Part shown: positions 13,877-20,260 of the stretch, one piece after another
Layout: each line of letters opens with the position of its first letter
Numbering within the stretch: position 1 is the stretch's first letter
From: a virus
Length of the DNA: 21,924 bases
Reading direction: 5' to 3' (one strand)
IMG/VR virus record: IMGVR_UViG_3300001679_000112
Location: 1 to 21,924 of that record
Position numbers and translations under genes: made by a program
Notes under the pieces: generated by a model
What the model saw: the letters and a program-made list of their open reading frames with translations, nothing else
What the model was told of the DNA's origin: nothing
Databases searched by the model: none

Positions 13877-14845
13877 ATGAAATCATTTAAACAACATATT
13901 AATGAAGAGAAACTATTTGAGGAATTCCTTGAAGAGAAACTCATCATGTTATCTAATGGTAAGAAATACGGTCAAATTGTATTCTTAGCAGGCGGTGCAG
14001 GTTCGGGTAAAGGTTTTGCTTCTACTAACTTTATGCAGAAAGAACTGTTTAAGGTACGTGACGTTGATGAATGGAAGAAAACATTCATGGCAATTGCTGA
14101 TATACATTCCAACCCTGAAAAATATGGTAAGATGCAAAAGGCTGGTTCTAAAATCCCTAAAGGGGAGTATGCCAAAGTTAAAGGTTTGAACCTAAAGAAA
14201 CCAGGCGATGTTGAAAAATTACACTTCTTTATTAAGAAATTAGGTCTTAAAGATAAGACATTAGATATGATGTTAAGTCAAATGAAGAATAAGACAACAT
14301 TGCCAAACATTATGTTTGATATTACAGCAAAAGATACTAAAGACATTGGTCAGTTTATGCCACGCTTATTAAAGGCAGGATATAACCCAGCAAACATTCA
14401 TTTAGTATGGGTATTGACTGATTATAATATCGCAATTAAACAAAATGCAGAGAGGTCAAGAGTAGTTCCTTCTGATATTATGTTGGCAACCCATAAGGGT
14501 GCTTCGGAAACAGTTTATAAATATGTAACAGGTGCTGGTAGAAGAATGGCAATCAATGGTGAGATACATGTTATTTTGAATAATAAACAAAATACTATTA
14601 TGTTTGAACCATCGGGTGCTGATAGAACTTCTAATATGAAGACGAAAGGCGAAGACGAAGATACAAACAAAATGGTAACAAAAGTTAATACTGCTGTCGT
14701 TAAAGACTTCACATATTTGACATTAAAGAAACGTGGTAAACCTATGACGTCGGAGAAGAAAGTTATGAAATCTCTGTTTGATTGGGTAGTTGATAACATC
14801 CCAAAAAGTGATTTCCAAAAGGCACTATCGGATACAGTTAAGTAA
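13877..14845 (+). CDS. Zeta-toxin-like P-loop kinase with capsid-targeting signal
   Basis: The 322-residue protein starts MKSFKQHINE (I-N-E at 8-10), with a second candidate cut L-E-E at 18-20. Walker A follows as FLAGGAGSGKGF with Lys45. Further on, NIHLVWVLTDYNIAI and NAERSRVVPSDIM (about 178-202) resemble the strand and arginine-bearing lid of zeta-toxin/polynucleotide-kinase proteins. Zeta toxins phosphorylate UDP-N-acetylglucosamine or related nucleotides; other relatives phosphorylate nucleic-acid ends, and I cannot decide between them. No antitoxin-like partner is adjacent. The late-type promoter box directly upstream and the lack of a Shine-Dalgarno fit late, possibly leaderless, expression for packaging. 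Confidence 0.8.
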   Translation: MKSFKQHINEEKLFEEFLEEKLIMLSNGKKYGQIVFLAGGAGSGKGFASTNFMQKELFKVRDVDEWKKTFMAIADIHSNPEKYGKMQKAGSKIPKGEYAKVKGLNLKKPGDVEKLHFFIKKLGLKDKTLDMMLSQMKNKTTLPNIMFDITAKDTKDIGQFMPRLLKAGYNPANIHLVWVLTDYNIAIKQNAERSRVVPSDIMLATHKGASETVYKYVTGAGRRMAINGEIHVILNNKQNTIMFEPSGADRTSNMKTKGEDEDTNKMVTKVNTAVVKDFTYLTLKKRGKPMTSEKKVMKSLFDWVVDNIPKSDFQKALSDTVK

Positions 14846-14846
14846 A

Positions 14847-14939
14847 ATGTGTCCTATATGTTGGACGGTAGGTGTTTTATCGTTCTTTGGTTTATATAAA
14901 GGTAGTAAGATATGTACGCGTGGAAAACAGAAGAAGTAA
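14847..14939 (+). CDS. Possible 30-aa CPxC membrane microprotein
   Basis: An ATG one base after the kinase stop opens a 30-residue frame. It begins MCPICW, continues with a hydrophobic stretch (VGVLSFFGLY) and ends basic (RGKQKK). I recall short CPxC-plus-membrane proteins in T4-like cyanophages, but this one is shorter. No ribosome binding site is visible, and it overlaps the next gene by 28 bases. Weak support. Confidence 0.25.
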   Translation: MCPICWTVGVLSFFGLYKGSKICTRGKQKK

Positions 14940-15244
14940 TTGACCTCTTAGAAGGCGCTCCCGTAAGGTTGAAGTTAAAATATACCAACGGTGAGTTAAG
15001 GCAATTCACTAGAGATATGGGAACTGCTGATACATGCAATTGCCATGCGGGTGAAAAGAGTTGTGGATTTATATCCGAATTGGAATGGACTGAAATGTTA
15101 CATACTTGGGATATAGATGGAAGAATTGGTGTTTGGGATATTGGTACTCATACGTTTACTAATATACTAGCAGGTGATATTGATAAAATTATTGGGCATT
15201 CGGAAGATGTAGATCGTTCCAGTTGTTGTTCAAAGGAGAAATAA
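14912..15244 (+). CDS. WYL_2/Sm-like SH3 beta-barrel protein, copy 1
   Basis: The 110-residue product has a beta-barrel pattern: LLEGAPVRLKLKYTNGELRQFTRD near the start, IGVWDIGTHTF in the second half, then a terminal DIDKIIG. This arrangement resembles the phage family once called DUF2693 (WYL_2, Sm-like SH3 fold). The middle carries several cysteines and a histidine (TCNCHAGEKSC), with more Cys at the end (SSCCSKEK); these may bind a metal. The next gene encodes a clear paralogue without the Cys insert. Function is unknown; the fold suggests nucleic-acid or peptide binding. Only a weak ribosome binding site precedes the ATG. Confidence 0.7.
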   Translation: MYAWKTEEVIDLLEGAPVRLKLKYTNGELRQFTRDMGTADTCNCHAGEKSCGFISELEWTEMLHTWDIDGRIGVWDIGTHTFTNILAGDIDKIIGHSEDVDRSSCCSKEK

Positions 15245-15245
15245 A

Positions 15246-15506
15246 ATGACTAAAGCAGATTTAATAAAAGAATTAAAAAACGGCGTAGTTAGAGTAAGAA
15301 TTGACGGAGAATTAAAGCAATTCACTCGTAATGCTTCTTTAACTGGTTTAACTGAAGACGATATGGATAACGTATTAACTGATGCTAAAATCAAGGAAGC
15401 AGATACTGGCGCAACCATTGGTGTATTTGAATTAGGTTCAGGTAAATTAACTACAATTACAAATAAAGAGATGAAAGATATCATTGGAATGGGTCTAGAC
15501 AAATGA
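15246..15506 (+). CDS. WYL_2/Sm-like SH3 beta-barrel protein, copy 2
   Basis: The 86-residue product shares three blocks, in the same order, with the preceding gene: ELKNGVVRVRI plus GELKQFTRN, IGVFELGSGKL, and KEMKDIIG. It lacks the Cys/His insert of copy 1. A strong AAGGAG site precedes ATG 15246. The pair probably arose by tandem duplication and diverged. Its stop overlaps the next ATG (ATGA). No catalytic residues are evident. Confidence 0.72.
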   Translation: MTKADLIKELKNGVVRVRIDGELKQFTRNASLTGLTEDDMDNVLTDAKIKEADTGATIGVFELGSGKLTTITNKEMKDIIGMGLDK

Positions 15507-16579
15507 AGAATTTTAACGAATTAAGAGAAATAATCTCTGAAGACTATTTCACTGTTCAATACTATAATGGTAATGGCAGTGTAGTAGACGATAAATTTAA
15601 GAACTTCAAGTCTAAAGCAGAAGCAGATAAGTATGCTAAGAAAGGTAATAAAATAGACAGTGTAGGTGGAGAGTATAAAACTTTCAAAGTTAAAGGTCGT
15701 ATGGAATCTGTTGAACTTGATGAATATGGATTAGCAAAAGGTCGTGGATTTCCAGGCATTAAAGCCGATAACACTGTTGATAAAACCACAGGTAAAAAGA
15801 AGAAAAAGAAGAACAAACGAGTCCTTGGGCAAAATAAAAACATAGCTTATAATTACGATAAAGATAAACGTAAAGAATCTGTCGATGTAGATAATTCAGA
15901 AGATACTTTAGAAGAGAATCTGAAAGGTATTGCCAAAGCATTAACCTCTATGGCGGGTAAACCTGAATATAAAAAGGTTGCAAGAAATCTTAAATCGTTA
16001 GCAATGAGAGCCGGTGAGGGTGATAAGAAAGCAGCTAAGCAAATTTCAACTCAATTAGATAAACTAATTATGAAAGTGGATAAGAAATCTGCTAAAAAAT
16101 TAATGAAACTTGCCGACCTTACTGCTACATATGAGTCGGTTGAAGAGGGTTGGAAGAAGAAAAAGAAGAACGAAGAATGCGGACTCGACCACGACACACT
16201 GAAGAAGAAAAAGATGAAGAAGCACATGGACGATGTTCATGAAGATGAAGAACTTGAAGAAGGAGTTTCTCTTTCTAAGAAAGGAAACTATGAAGTTACA
16301 GTTGACGGTAAATCGGCAGTTGGTATTAGAATCGGACTTCGTTTTAAAGGTAAATTAATTGTTCCTGGTACAAAACAGAAAGGTCTGTTTGTAATGGGAT
16401 TCAATAAGAAGGATGGTAAGCATAAATTACCTCCAGGTGCTACAATAGTTAAGGACAGTGGTAAATACGTTCACATTGGATTTAAGAAAGTGGATGATAT
16501 TATTGCTTATGCCGTGCTTGAAAATATTACCGAAGAAGTGGCAAACAAAACTTTTACAGAGTTTAGAAATTTAACATAA
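15503..16579 (+). CDS. Lysine-rich multi-block internal protein with several candidate prohead-protease sites
   Basis: The 358-residue protein begins MKNFNELREIISE, a longer version of the shared signal ending I-S-E at 11-13. Further (L/I)-x-E sites fall in acidic linkers at 72-74 (L-D-E), 136-138 (L-E-E) and 251-253 (L-E-E). They separate a small N-terminal block, a basic block with a run of lysines (about 98-106), a helical Lys/Ala-rich block ending in more Lys runs (218-240), and a beta-rich C-terminal domain (254-345). The linkers share an E-S-V-(E/D) start at 68, 125 and 211. This is what a processed, DNA-binding internal head protein would look like, by analogy with T4 internal proteins. 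No enzymatic motif is seen. Confidence 0.72.
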   Translation: MKNFNELREIISEDYFTVQYYNGNGSVVDDKFKNFKSKAEADKYAKKGNKIDSVGGEYKTFKVKGRMESVELDEYGLAKGRGFPGIKADNTVDKTTGKKKKKKNKRVLGQNKNIAYNYDKDKRKESVDVDNSEDTLEENLKGIAKALTSMAGKPEYKKVARNLKSLAMRAGEGDKKAAKQISTQLDKLIMKVDKKSAKKLMKLADLTATYESVEEGWKKKKKNEECGLDHDTLKKKKMKKHMDDVHEDEELEEGVSLSKKGNYEVTVDGKSAVGIRIGLRFKGKLIVPGTKQKGLFVMGFNKKDGKHKLPPGATIVKDSGKYVHIGFKKVDDIIAYAVLENITEEVANKTFTEFRNLT

Positions 16580-16582
16580 ATA
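16575..16582 (+). promoter_or_regulatory. Late-type promoter box variant
   Basis: CATAAATA differs from the T4 late box by one base and overlaps the stop of the previous gene. A start near 16588 would leave only about five leader bases, so the upstream AGAGG at 16581-16585 would serve only read-through mRNA. Weak on its own. Confidence 0.35.
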
Positions 16583-16592
16583 GAGGTATATT

Positions 16593-16751
16593 ATGGCAGA
16601 TAAAAAACCAAATAAAGCATTAAAAAATGCAATGAAATTAAATGAAAGTATTAAGTCAAAGACTAAATACGCAGAGGAACTAGTTATGGCTGAAGACAAC
16701 ACAGCAAACGGTTCGGCAGATCTATTAAAGGAGTTAATGAAAAATGTCTAA
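16593..16751 (+). CDS. Small hypothetical protein (52 aa)
   Basis: ATG 16593 follows an AGAGG site. The product is basic in the first half (MADKKPNKALKNAMK), then acidic, ending LLKELMKNV, and is probably helical. There is no known domain. The AAGGAG near its end serves the next gene, which overlaps it by eight bases. This tight coupling supports it being real. Confidence 0.5.
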   Translation: MADKKPNKALKNAMKLNESIKSKTKYAEELVMAEDNTANGSADLLKELMKNV

Positions 16752-16902
16752 AACTAAAAAAACTGTTAAAGAAACAGTAAAGAAAATTGTAAGTAAAGAC
16801 TTATTACGTGATGCAAACACAGGTGTATTCTATGAAGGAAAAGCACCAAAAGGTAAATCTCCTTCAGGAAAGAATGGTGGAGTTCCTTACTGGGAAGTGT
16901 AA
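16744..16902 (+). CDS. Small basic hypothetical protein (52 aa)
   Basis: ATG 16744 has a good AAGGAG about nine bases upstream. The product starts with a Lys/Thr-rich helix (MSKTKKTVKETVKKIVSKD) and ends with a Gly/Lys-rich segment finishing in PYWEV. No domain is recognised. It overlaps the preceding small gene by eight bases. Between its stop and ATG 16973 there are 70 bases with no supported gene. Confidence 0.55.
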   Translation: MSKTKKTVKETVKKIVSKDLLRDANTGVFYEGKAPKGKSPSGKNGGVPYWEV

Positions 16903-16972
16903 ATGTTTCTACGCGTGGTGGAGACAATCGTTACTCAAGAACTTGTGAGTGTAGCAAACGAGGATATAGATA

Positions 16973-17365
16973 ATGATACAGCAGCTTGTGAAAGTAGACA
17001 TTCAAGTACTGACGAAACAAAACTTTCTGATGTACATGGCGAGTTATTACGAAGAGAGTCTGAGTGATGACCACTGCGACTTTGAAGATGACCTCAAACG
17101 TATAAAATACATAAAACGGTTATTATCAAAGTATAAAGAAACTGGTATATTAAGAACTAGATTAATTATTAATCATATGATAATTCTTATGAATACTTTA
17201 GGACCACTTGCTACCACTCGTATTTTATTTCATAAAATAGACCCAATTCATCATATTGTAGTATCGACGTTTTTATACAAGTTAGATGCATTGACTGAAC
17301 ATTTGAAAACTGAAATGAACATTGATGAGGGTGTATGTAAACTGATTGATGAGGAAATGAGATGA
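16973..17365 (+). CDS. Conserved T4-like phage protein of unknown function (helical)
   Basis: The 130-residue product is predominantly helical. The segment from VLTKQNFLMYMASYYE through DDLKRIKYIKRLLSKY to RLIINHMIILMNTLG matches, from memory, a family widespread in T4-like cyanophages and other marine myoviruses (a DUF without known role). The ATG at 16973 places that conserved start about a dozen residues in, and a GAGG lies about nine bases upstream. An in-frame stop at 16967 excludes earlier starts. Its stop overlaps the next ATG (ATGA), pairing it with the 17362 gene. The conserved pairing suggests a joint role, but that is inference. Confidence 0.75.
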   Translation: MIQQLVKVDIQVLTKQNFLMYMASYYEESLSDDHCDFEDDLKRIKYIKRLLSKYKETGILRTRLIINHMIILMNTLGPLATTRILFHKIDPIHHIVVSTFLYKLDALTEHLKTEMNIDEGVCKLIDEEMR

Positions 17366-17781
17366 AAAATATTAACGAAAGTGCAATGCTTGATATGTAT
17401 TTTGTGTATAAATTCGCAAAGTATATCGGAAAACCTTTTAAAAAGTGGGAAGCATACGATACGGGCGTTATTGATAAAAAAGGCAATTTACTCCTAAAGA
17501 ACAACCTTACTAGTCAACAGAAAGATAGTTACACATTCTTTCATAGATTGGTTAGAAATTTAAAACAGTTGCTTGAAAAAGTTCCTGGAATGAAATCTAA
17601 ACTAGGTAAGGCAGTTGCAGCCTATTTTTTGTTTAAAGAACAAATGGTTAAACATGGCACTAATGGTGAAATGTTAGACGAAGCATTTATTGAATATTGT
17701 AATGAAAGTATGCCGTTAAATGAATCGATGCAAATCGATACGTTAATGAAACAGCATATGTTAGTGGAGAATATAAAATGA
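17362..17781 (+). CDS. Conserved marine T4-like phage protein of unknown function
   Basis: The 139-residue product contains FAKYIGKPFKKWEAYDTGVIDKKG and later FHRLVRNLKQLLEKVPG. I recall this pattern from conserved cyanophage proteins (in those, typically LLTTPWEKTDAYKLGIID). A hydrophobic helix with aromatic residues (AVAAYFLFKE) follows, then an acidic tail. The N-terminus reads MKNINES, where I-N-E could be a very short packaging site, but the match to the shared signal is poor. A GAGGAAATGAG site overlaps the end of the previous gene. The function is unknown. Confidence 0.75.
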   Translation: MKNINESAMLDMYFVYKFAKYIGKPFKKWEAYDTGVIDKKGNLLLKNNLTSQQKDSYTFFHRLVRNLKQLLEKVPGMKSKLGKAVAAYFLFKEQMVKHGTNGEMLDEAFIEYCNESMPLNESMQIDTLMKQHMLVENIK

Positions 17782-18065
17782 AGGAAGAAGTAACAGTCGG
17801 TGACGGTGGTGGAGCAGTAAATGTCCAAAAGGATATGCCATTATTCACACCAAACGGCAAAGCATTCGGAAGTAATTATTTTACAGCACCCGATTCAGAC
17901 ACATATAACAACGTTAGATTAGGAAAGAATCGATATAGACGTTGGGACTCATTCGTTGGTAAAACCTCTTGGGGTAAGCAGATAGCAACGTATGCTAAAC
18001 AAAATAAAGGTGGTATGTTAATCAAGCACCCAAACGATCCCGTATTTCAAGTAATTAGACGATAA
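17778..18065 (+). CDS. Small Gly/Arg-containing hypothetical protein
   Basis: The 95-residue product has a glycine-rich N-terminus (VGDGGGAVN), a middle of aromatic and polar residues with a basic cluster (GKNRYRRWDSFVG), and a C-terminus QIATYAKQNKGGMLIKHPNDPVFQVIRR. No domain is recognised. It follows its neighbour with an ATGA overlap and a GGAG site. It ends just before the primase promoter, so it closes the accessory operon. I considered a late structural role, without evidence. Confidence 0.6.
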   Translation: MKEEVTVGDGGGAVNVQKDMPLFTPNGKAFGSNYFTAPDSDTYNNVRLGKNRYRRWDSFVGKTSWGKQIATYAKQNKGGMLIKHPNDPVFQVIRR

Positions 18066-18069
18066 AAAC

Positions 18070-18098
18070 TTTACTTTTTGATAGGTTTATAGTATAAT
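18070..18098 (+). promoter_or_regulatory. Sigma70-like promoter before the primase, probably leaderless
   Basis: TTTACT at 18070-18075 and TATAAT at 18093-18098 are spaced by 17 bases. The ATG begins at 18106, seven bases beyond the box, which is where transcription should start. There is no Shine-Dalgarno in the gap. The sequence closely matches the uvsX promoter at 6266. Confidence 0.7.
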
Positions 18099-18105
18099 AG
18101 ATACT

Positions 18106-19128
18106 ATGGATTATATTACTCAAAAGTACATTGGCATCGTTGGTGTACGTCTAGAACAATTCAAAAAGAAAGGAAAAGGACTTTGGCAATGCCGTTGTCC
18201 TCTATGTGGGGATTCTCAAAAAGATAAGAATAAGGCACGTGGATTCATATTTGAATATGATGGCGACGTTCTATATAAATGTCATAACTGTGGTGTGTCT
18301 CTGGGGTTATCTCAATTCCTTTCAGAAGTTGACCCAAACTTAAAAAAGCAGTATATTTTAGAAAGGTTTGGTAATAAGAATAAACGTAAAAAGGTTGAAC
18401 CTAATGACGATTTATTCAAATCAAAGAAAATCAAATTTAAGAAGAAACCGTCTACATTAGGCGGTGCTACAAATGTCTTAAAACTCGCACCAAATCACCC
18501 AGCCAAACTATATGTTGACAGTAGGAGAATACCTCTAGACCAGCAGGCGAGGTTGTACTATACTGACACCTTTAAGTCATGGACTAACACGATAGTTAAA
18601 AATAAATTTAAGTCCGTTAAACGGGAAGAGGCACGTCTGATTATTCCATTCTTTGGAGAAGATGGTCAATTGATAGCATTTCAAGGTAGAACCTTAGACC
18701 CTAACAACGAATTACGCTATATAACTATTAAGGTTGATGAATCGGTATGTAAGTTATATGGATTAGATAAAATGGACACAACAAAACCTGTGTATGTTCT
18801 TGAAGGACCAATTGACAGTATGTTTATTCCGAATGCTATTGCTATGGCAGGTTCTGATATGAATAAAAAGTGTGTAGCAAATAAAAGTGCTGATTTTGTT
18901 ATTGTAATGGATAATGAGAACAGAAACAAAGAGATTGTCAATAAGATTGAAGGATTTATTAATGCTGGCTTCTCAGTTTGTGTATGGGATGAAAATATTA
19001 AACAGAAAGACGTTAATGATATGGTATTAAGTGGTATGACTCCGGAAAGTATTTTTGAGTCAATTAAACAACACACATATAAGGGGTTACAAGCAAAGAT
19101 GGCATTAAAGAAATGGAGTAGGGTTTGA
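18106..19128 (+). CDS. 61: T4 gp61-type DNA primase (DnaG-like)
   Basis: The 340-residue protein has an N-terminal zinc-binding domain with CPLC at 31-34 and CHNC at 59-62. A primase core follows, with the TOPRIM motifs VLEGPIDSMF (Glu233, Asp237), VIVMDNE (Asp269) and QKDVNDMV (Asp302/Asp305 area). This is the gp61 arrangement, which makes RNA primers for lagging-strand synthesis together with the gp41 helicase. All expected metal-binding acidic residues are present. A strong promoter abuts the ATG, with no ribosome binding site. Its TGA stop overlaps a TTG start of the next small gene. Confidence 0.93.
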   Translation: MDYITQKYIGIVGVRLEQFKKKGKGLWQCRCPLCGDSQKDKNKARGFIFEYDGDVLYKCHNCGVSLGLSQFLSEVDPNLKKQYILERFGNKNKRKKVEPNDDLFKSKKIKFKKKPSTLGGATNVLKLAPNHPAKLYVDSRRIPLDQQARLYYTDTFKSWTNTIVKNKFKSVKREEARLIIPFFGEDGQLIAFQGRTLDPNNELRYITIKVDESVCKLYGLDKMDTTKPVYVLEGPIDSMFIPNAIAMAGSDMNKKCVANKSADFVIVMDNENRNKEIVNKIEGFINAGFSVCVWDENIKQKDVNDMVLSGMTPESIFESIKQHTYKGLQAKMALKKWSRV

Positions 19129-19316
19129 AGTATAGGGTTAATTATGATGAAGATAAAGAATTTACACTCTCTGGAAAGGATATACATAGTATAATAGATA
19201 AGTGCGAAGAGAAAGGTCGCAGTATCAATTGGTTGAAAGATGATGATGGAACGGTTTTAGCAGAACGATTAACACCGACTGTCTCAACAGCGAAGAATAA
19301 ACTTAAACTTAGATGA
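19125..19316 (+). CDS. Small hypothetical protein with TTG start
   Basis: The 63-residue product starts at TTG 19125, overlapping the primase stop as TTGA, with GGAG about ten bases upstream. The sequence (KYRVNYDEDKEF, then a helix around DIHSIIDKCEEKG, then INWLKDDDGTVLAERL) suggests a small alpha/beta fold with a basic tail. There is no known function. The overlap copies the arrangement at the gp41 start, which favours a real coupled gene. Confidence 0.55.
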   Translation: MKYRVNYDEDKEFTLSGKDIHSIIDKCEEKGRSINWLKDDDGTVLAERLTPTVSTAKNKLKLR

Positions 19317-19326
19317 GGAGAATGAT

Positions 19327-19674
19327 ATGAAATTTAAACTAGAAATGGTAACAGCTATAATGATGGGTGTTATTTTATATGCCGGAACTGCTAATGCAGA
19401 ATCGCATACCTGTCCGACTAAGGATGTAGTAGTAGAAAGAGATGTAATTGATACAGCAGTGAATGTTGGTTTAATAACATTAGAAGAAGCAATGCAACTT
19501 AGAAAGGATATTGCTGAGGGTAAGAAAGATATTATTGATGTTAATAGTCCAGACGGCATCATAACTTTTGGTACAATAACCTATGATGAAGAATTGGGTG
19601 AAAATGTATTGGACGAAGTTGACCCAGAAGAGGGTGAATATATAGATGGTGAATGGTACGATGCGTATCATTAA
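19327..19674 (+). CDS. Exported acidic protein with signal peptide
   Basis: The 115-residue product has an N-terminal signal peptide: a basic start, a hydrophobic core (AIMMGVILYAG) and an A-x-A cleavage site after TANA (about residue 24). The mature part is strongly acidic, especially the C-terminal 40 residues (EVDPEEGEYIDGEWYD), with one Cys. A strong GAGGAGA site precedes the ATG. Phage proteins exported to the periplasm can act in lysis or superinfection exclusion, but nothing here points to either. It forms a pair with the next exported protein. A host-derived origin is possible. Confidence 0.65.
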   Translation: MKFKLEMVTAIMMGVILYAGTANAESHTCPTKDVVVERDVIDTAVNVGLITLEEAMQLRKDIAEGKKDIIDVNSPDGIITFGTITYDEELGENVLDEVDPEEGEYIDGEWYDAYH

Positions 19675-19695
19675 TTTAATAATGAGGAAAATAGT

Positions 19696-20031
19696 ATGAA
19701 TAAAGTGAAAAGTTTAGTTTTAGCAACAGCAGTGGCAGTATCGACAACAGTCAGTGCATTGACAATCGATGATTTAATGAATGATTCAAAATTGGCATTA
19801 ACTGCCTTGGGAGTAGCAAATTATTACTCACAGAATTGTGCGGGTTTAACAAGTAGAGGGAAGAATGCTATGCTTCAAGCGTTCTATATCCACGGATTTA
19901 ACAAATGGAACCCAGTAGATATTGCATATTCAGAGGAGTTTAAGTTAGGATATGATACATCTGAAAAATATACTTGTAATAGTTTAAGAGATGTTTTAAC
20001 TGACGCTGGTGCTGGTCCACTTATTAGGTAA
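19696..20031 (+). CDS. Exported small protein with two cysteines
   Basis: The 111-residue product carries a typical signal peptide (MNKVKSLVLATAVAVSTTVSA, cleavage about residue 21). The mature chain is helical with two cysteines (QNCAGL and YTCNSL), likely to form a disulfide in the periplasm. I vaguely recall similar short secreted proteins with an NCAGLT-type motif in marine proteobacteria, which would fit capture from the host. The GAGGAA site is good. The function is unknown; a role at the envelope during infection is inferred only from export. Confidence 0.65.
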   Translation: MNKVKSLVLATAVAVSTTVSALTIDDLMNDSKLALTALGVANYYSQNCAGLTSRGKNAMLQAFYIHGFNKWNPVDIAYSEEFKLGYDTSEKYTCNSLRDVLTDAGAGPLIR

Positions 20032-20041
20032 GGAGAATATA

Positions 20042-20260
20042 ATGCCAACGTTTGATTTTAGATGTGAAGAATGTGGAAATACGATTGAAAAATCGTTAAA
20101 GTGGACTAAGACTATGGCAGACGATTTAAAACCGTGTCAATGTGGCGAACAAAAGTGGAAACAATATATTACAGTAAGCAGAAGTAAATTTGCGGAACCT
20201 GAGAAAGATATAGCAGTACAACAGGCAAATGAAATGATGACAGGAAAAGGATGGATGTAA
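20042..20260 (+). CDS. FmdB-like zinc-ribbon protein
   Basis: ATG 20042 with an AAGGAG site is chosen over the upstream ATG at 20009 because the family begins MPxYDFxCxxCG, matched here by MPTFDFRCEECG. The second Cys pair is CQC in KPCQCGE, so the ribbon has a shortened second knuckle. The protein is 72 residues, normal for this family, whose role (putative regulatory protein) is not well defined. The C-terminal helix (DIAVQQANEMMTGKGWM) is polar. It abuts the rhodanese-like gene (TAA directly followed by ATG). Confidence 0.75.
   Translation: MPTFDFRCEECGNTIEKSLKWTKTMADDLKPCQCGEQKWKQYITVSRSKFAEPEKDIAVQQANEMMTGKGWM

Noticed and set aside
14850-14870. Short inverted repeat GTCC/GGAC after the kinase gene, considered as a terminator
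   Set aside because: The stem is only four to five pairs and no T-run follows. I found no convincing intrinsic terminator anywhere in the window.
16903-17067. A 54-codon frame starting right after the 52-aa gene at 16744
   Set aside because: It overlaps the well-supported gene at 16973 by 95 bases in another frame, has no ribosome binding site, and its product has no family character.
17362-17379. MKNINES start of the 17362 protein as another capsid-targeting tag
   Set aside because: It lacks Phe4 and the residue-8-to-10 site of the shared pattern; only a short I-N-E is present, so the match is too weak to count.
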